Positions 6,083-6,393 of a DNA stretch of 6,393 nucleotides are shown here, one piece after another. The number at the start of each line of letters is the position of its first letter. Positions within the stretch are counted from its first letter, which is position 1. A program made the translations under genes and the position numbers. Below the pieces are notes generated by a model. It saw only the letters and a list, made by a program, of their open reading frames with translations, ran no database searches and was not told where the DNA came from. Where the stretch lies: positions 1 through 6,393 of the forward strand of contig JBKJZQ010000085.1 of assembly GCA_046715095.1 (NCBI GenBank). The letters are read 5' to 3'. This stretch comes from WHTI01 sp046715095 (GTDB lineage Bacteria; Actinomycetota; CADDZG01; WHSQ01).

Positions 6083-6355
6083 CTAGAGCCAAGTTATCTG
6101 AACCAGCCTGATCAGCGGGTAATCCGCCATGACCTGAAAGAGCAAGAGGCCGTTGTCGAAGGCTGCAGTGAACCCACCGCCCGGAATGTCGTTCTCTTTG
6201 TAGTCCATGACTCCGAGCAATGCCGTGCCTGGAAACGGGTAGGCGTGAAGACCTTCCAGTAACGCAAAGAAGGCATCTAGAACGGTTGAAGGAGCGTCAG
6301 ATAGTGCCGACTCAACTTGCGGGCTGTAAATGAACTTGTAACGTCGGTCGACCAA
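6083..6355 (-). CDS. Small protein of unknown function, possible RelE/ParE-fold toxin
   Basis: A 90-residue protein starting at TTG 6353-6355, with an in-frame TAG 12 bases upstream. It opens with RRYKFIYSPQVESALSDAPS, which resembles the first strand and helix of RelE/ParE toxins (an aromatic/basic strand, then S/P-x-x-E/A-x-x-x-L). A helix (about 23-37), a Pro-containing turn and several short strands follow, ending in LLLFQVMADYPLIRLVQITW. Length and strand pattern suit that fold. However, the basic catalytic residues typical of RelE are not evident and the C-terminus is unusual, so the assignment is tentative. No clear Shine-Dalgarno site is seen. The start lies one base after the stop of an upstream gene, so translation is probably coupled. 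Base composition is much lower in GC than its neighbours, suggesting recent transfer. Confidence 0.55.
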   Translation of the reverse strand: MVDRRYKFIYSPQVESALSDAPSTVLDAFFALLEGLHAYPFPGTALLGVMDYKENDIPGGGFTAAFDNGLLLFQVMADYPLIRLVQITWL

Positions 6356-6356
6356 T

Positions 6357-6393
6357 TCAGGTGACTAGCTTGTCCCGCAACTCTTCTAGAGAC
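6357..6393 (-). CDS. 3' end of a gene upstream of the toxin-like gene (possible antitoxin, cut by window edge)
   Basis: The minus strand reads S-L-E-E-L-R-D-K-L-V-T-stop in the frame that ends with TGA at 6357-6359, one base before the TTG start of the next gene. The charged amphipathic LEELRDKL tail is what one often sees at the end of small antitoxins, but eleven residues identify no family. The upstream-antitoxin, downstream-toxin order would be usual for type II systems. The rest of the gene is outside the window. Confidence 0.45.
   Translation of the reverse strand, partial: SLEELRDKLVT

Noticed and set aside
1..6393. CRISPR array, insertion sequence, prophage or multi-gene defence island
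   Set aside because: I saw no regularly spaced repeats, transposase, phage protein or terminal inverted repeats. Most genes here are ordinary housekeeping or conserved families.

Overview
This is a 6.4-kb piece of a high-GC bacterial chromosome, most likely from an actinomycete-type organism (phylum Actinomycetota). The best lineage marker is the gene at 2953-3462. It matches the bacterial proteasome activator Bpa/PafE (DUF2587), a family known from actinobacteria that carry a 20S proteasome. GTG starts, purine-rich Shine-Dalgarno sites and a GSDH-type secreted sugar dehydrogenase fit the same picture. Genus or class cannot be fixed from the sequence alone.

Layout. At the left edge (1-449) everything is on the minus strand: the N-terminus of a probable methyltransferase, a possible one-helix small ORF that overlaps its start, tRNA-Arg(ACG) and tRNA-Ser(GCU). 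Next is a membrane-anchored calcineurin-like metallophosphoesterase (450-1892, minus). It is divergent from a secreted PQQ-type sugar dehydrogenase (1917-2951, plus) across only 24 bp. The dehydrogenase ends tail-to-tail, with one base between, against bpa/pafE (2953-3462, minus). Bpa lies downstream of malQ, a 4-alpha-glucanotransferase (3528-5342, minus), and may be co-transcribed with it. A 258-bp gap separates malQ from the divergent yjbQ-family gene (5601-6047, plus). The last 333 bases have clearly lower GC (about 53% by hand count, against about 63-70% in sampled parts of the neighbouring genes). They hold a 90-aa minus-strand protein that could be a RelE/ParE-fold toxin, with the 3' end of another gene one base upstream of it, in the order antitoxin then toxin.

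How the genes fit together. Most of the window is ordinary housekeeping: tRNAs, glycogen/maltodextrin metabolism, protein quality control, periplasmic or extracellular sugar oxidation, and a conserved YjbQ enzyme. The genes do not form one evident pathway. I see no insertion sequence, CRISPR array, phage gene or clear new defence system. The parts most worth a second look are the low-GC two-gene unit cut by the right edge, the N-terminal domain of the membrane phosphoesterase, the GSYL tail of Bpa, the altered WGLPP-type motif of MalQ at a 9-G run, and the small membrane ORF overlapping the methyltransferase start.
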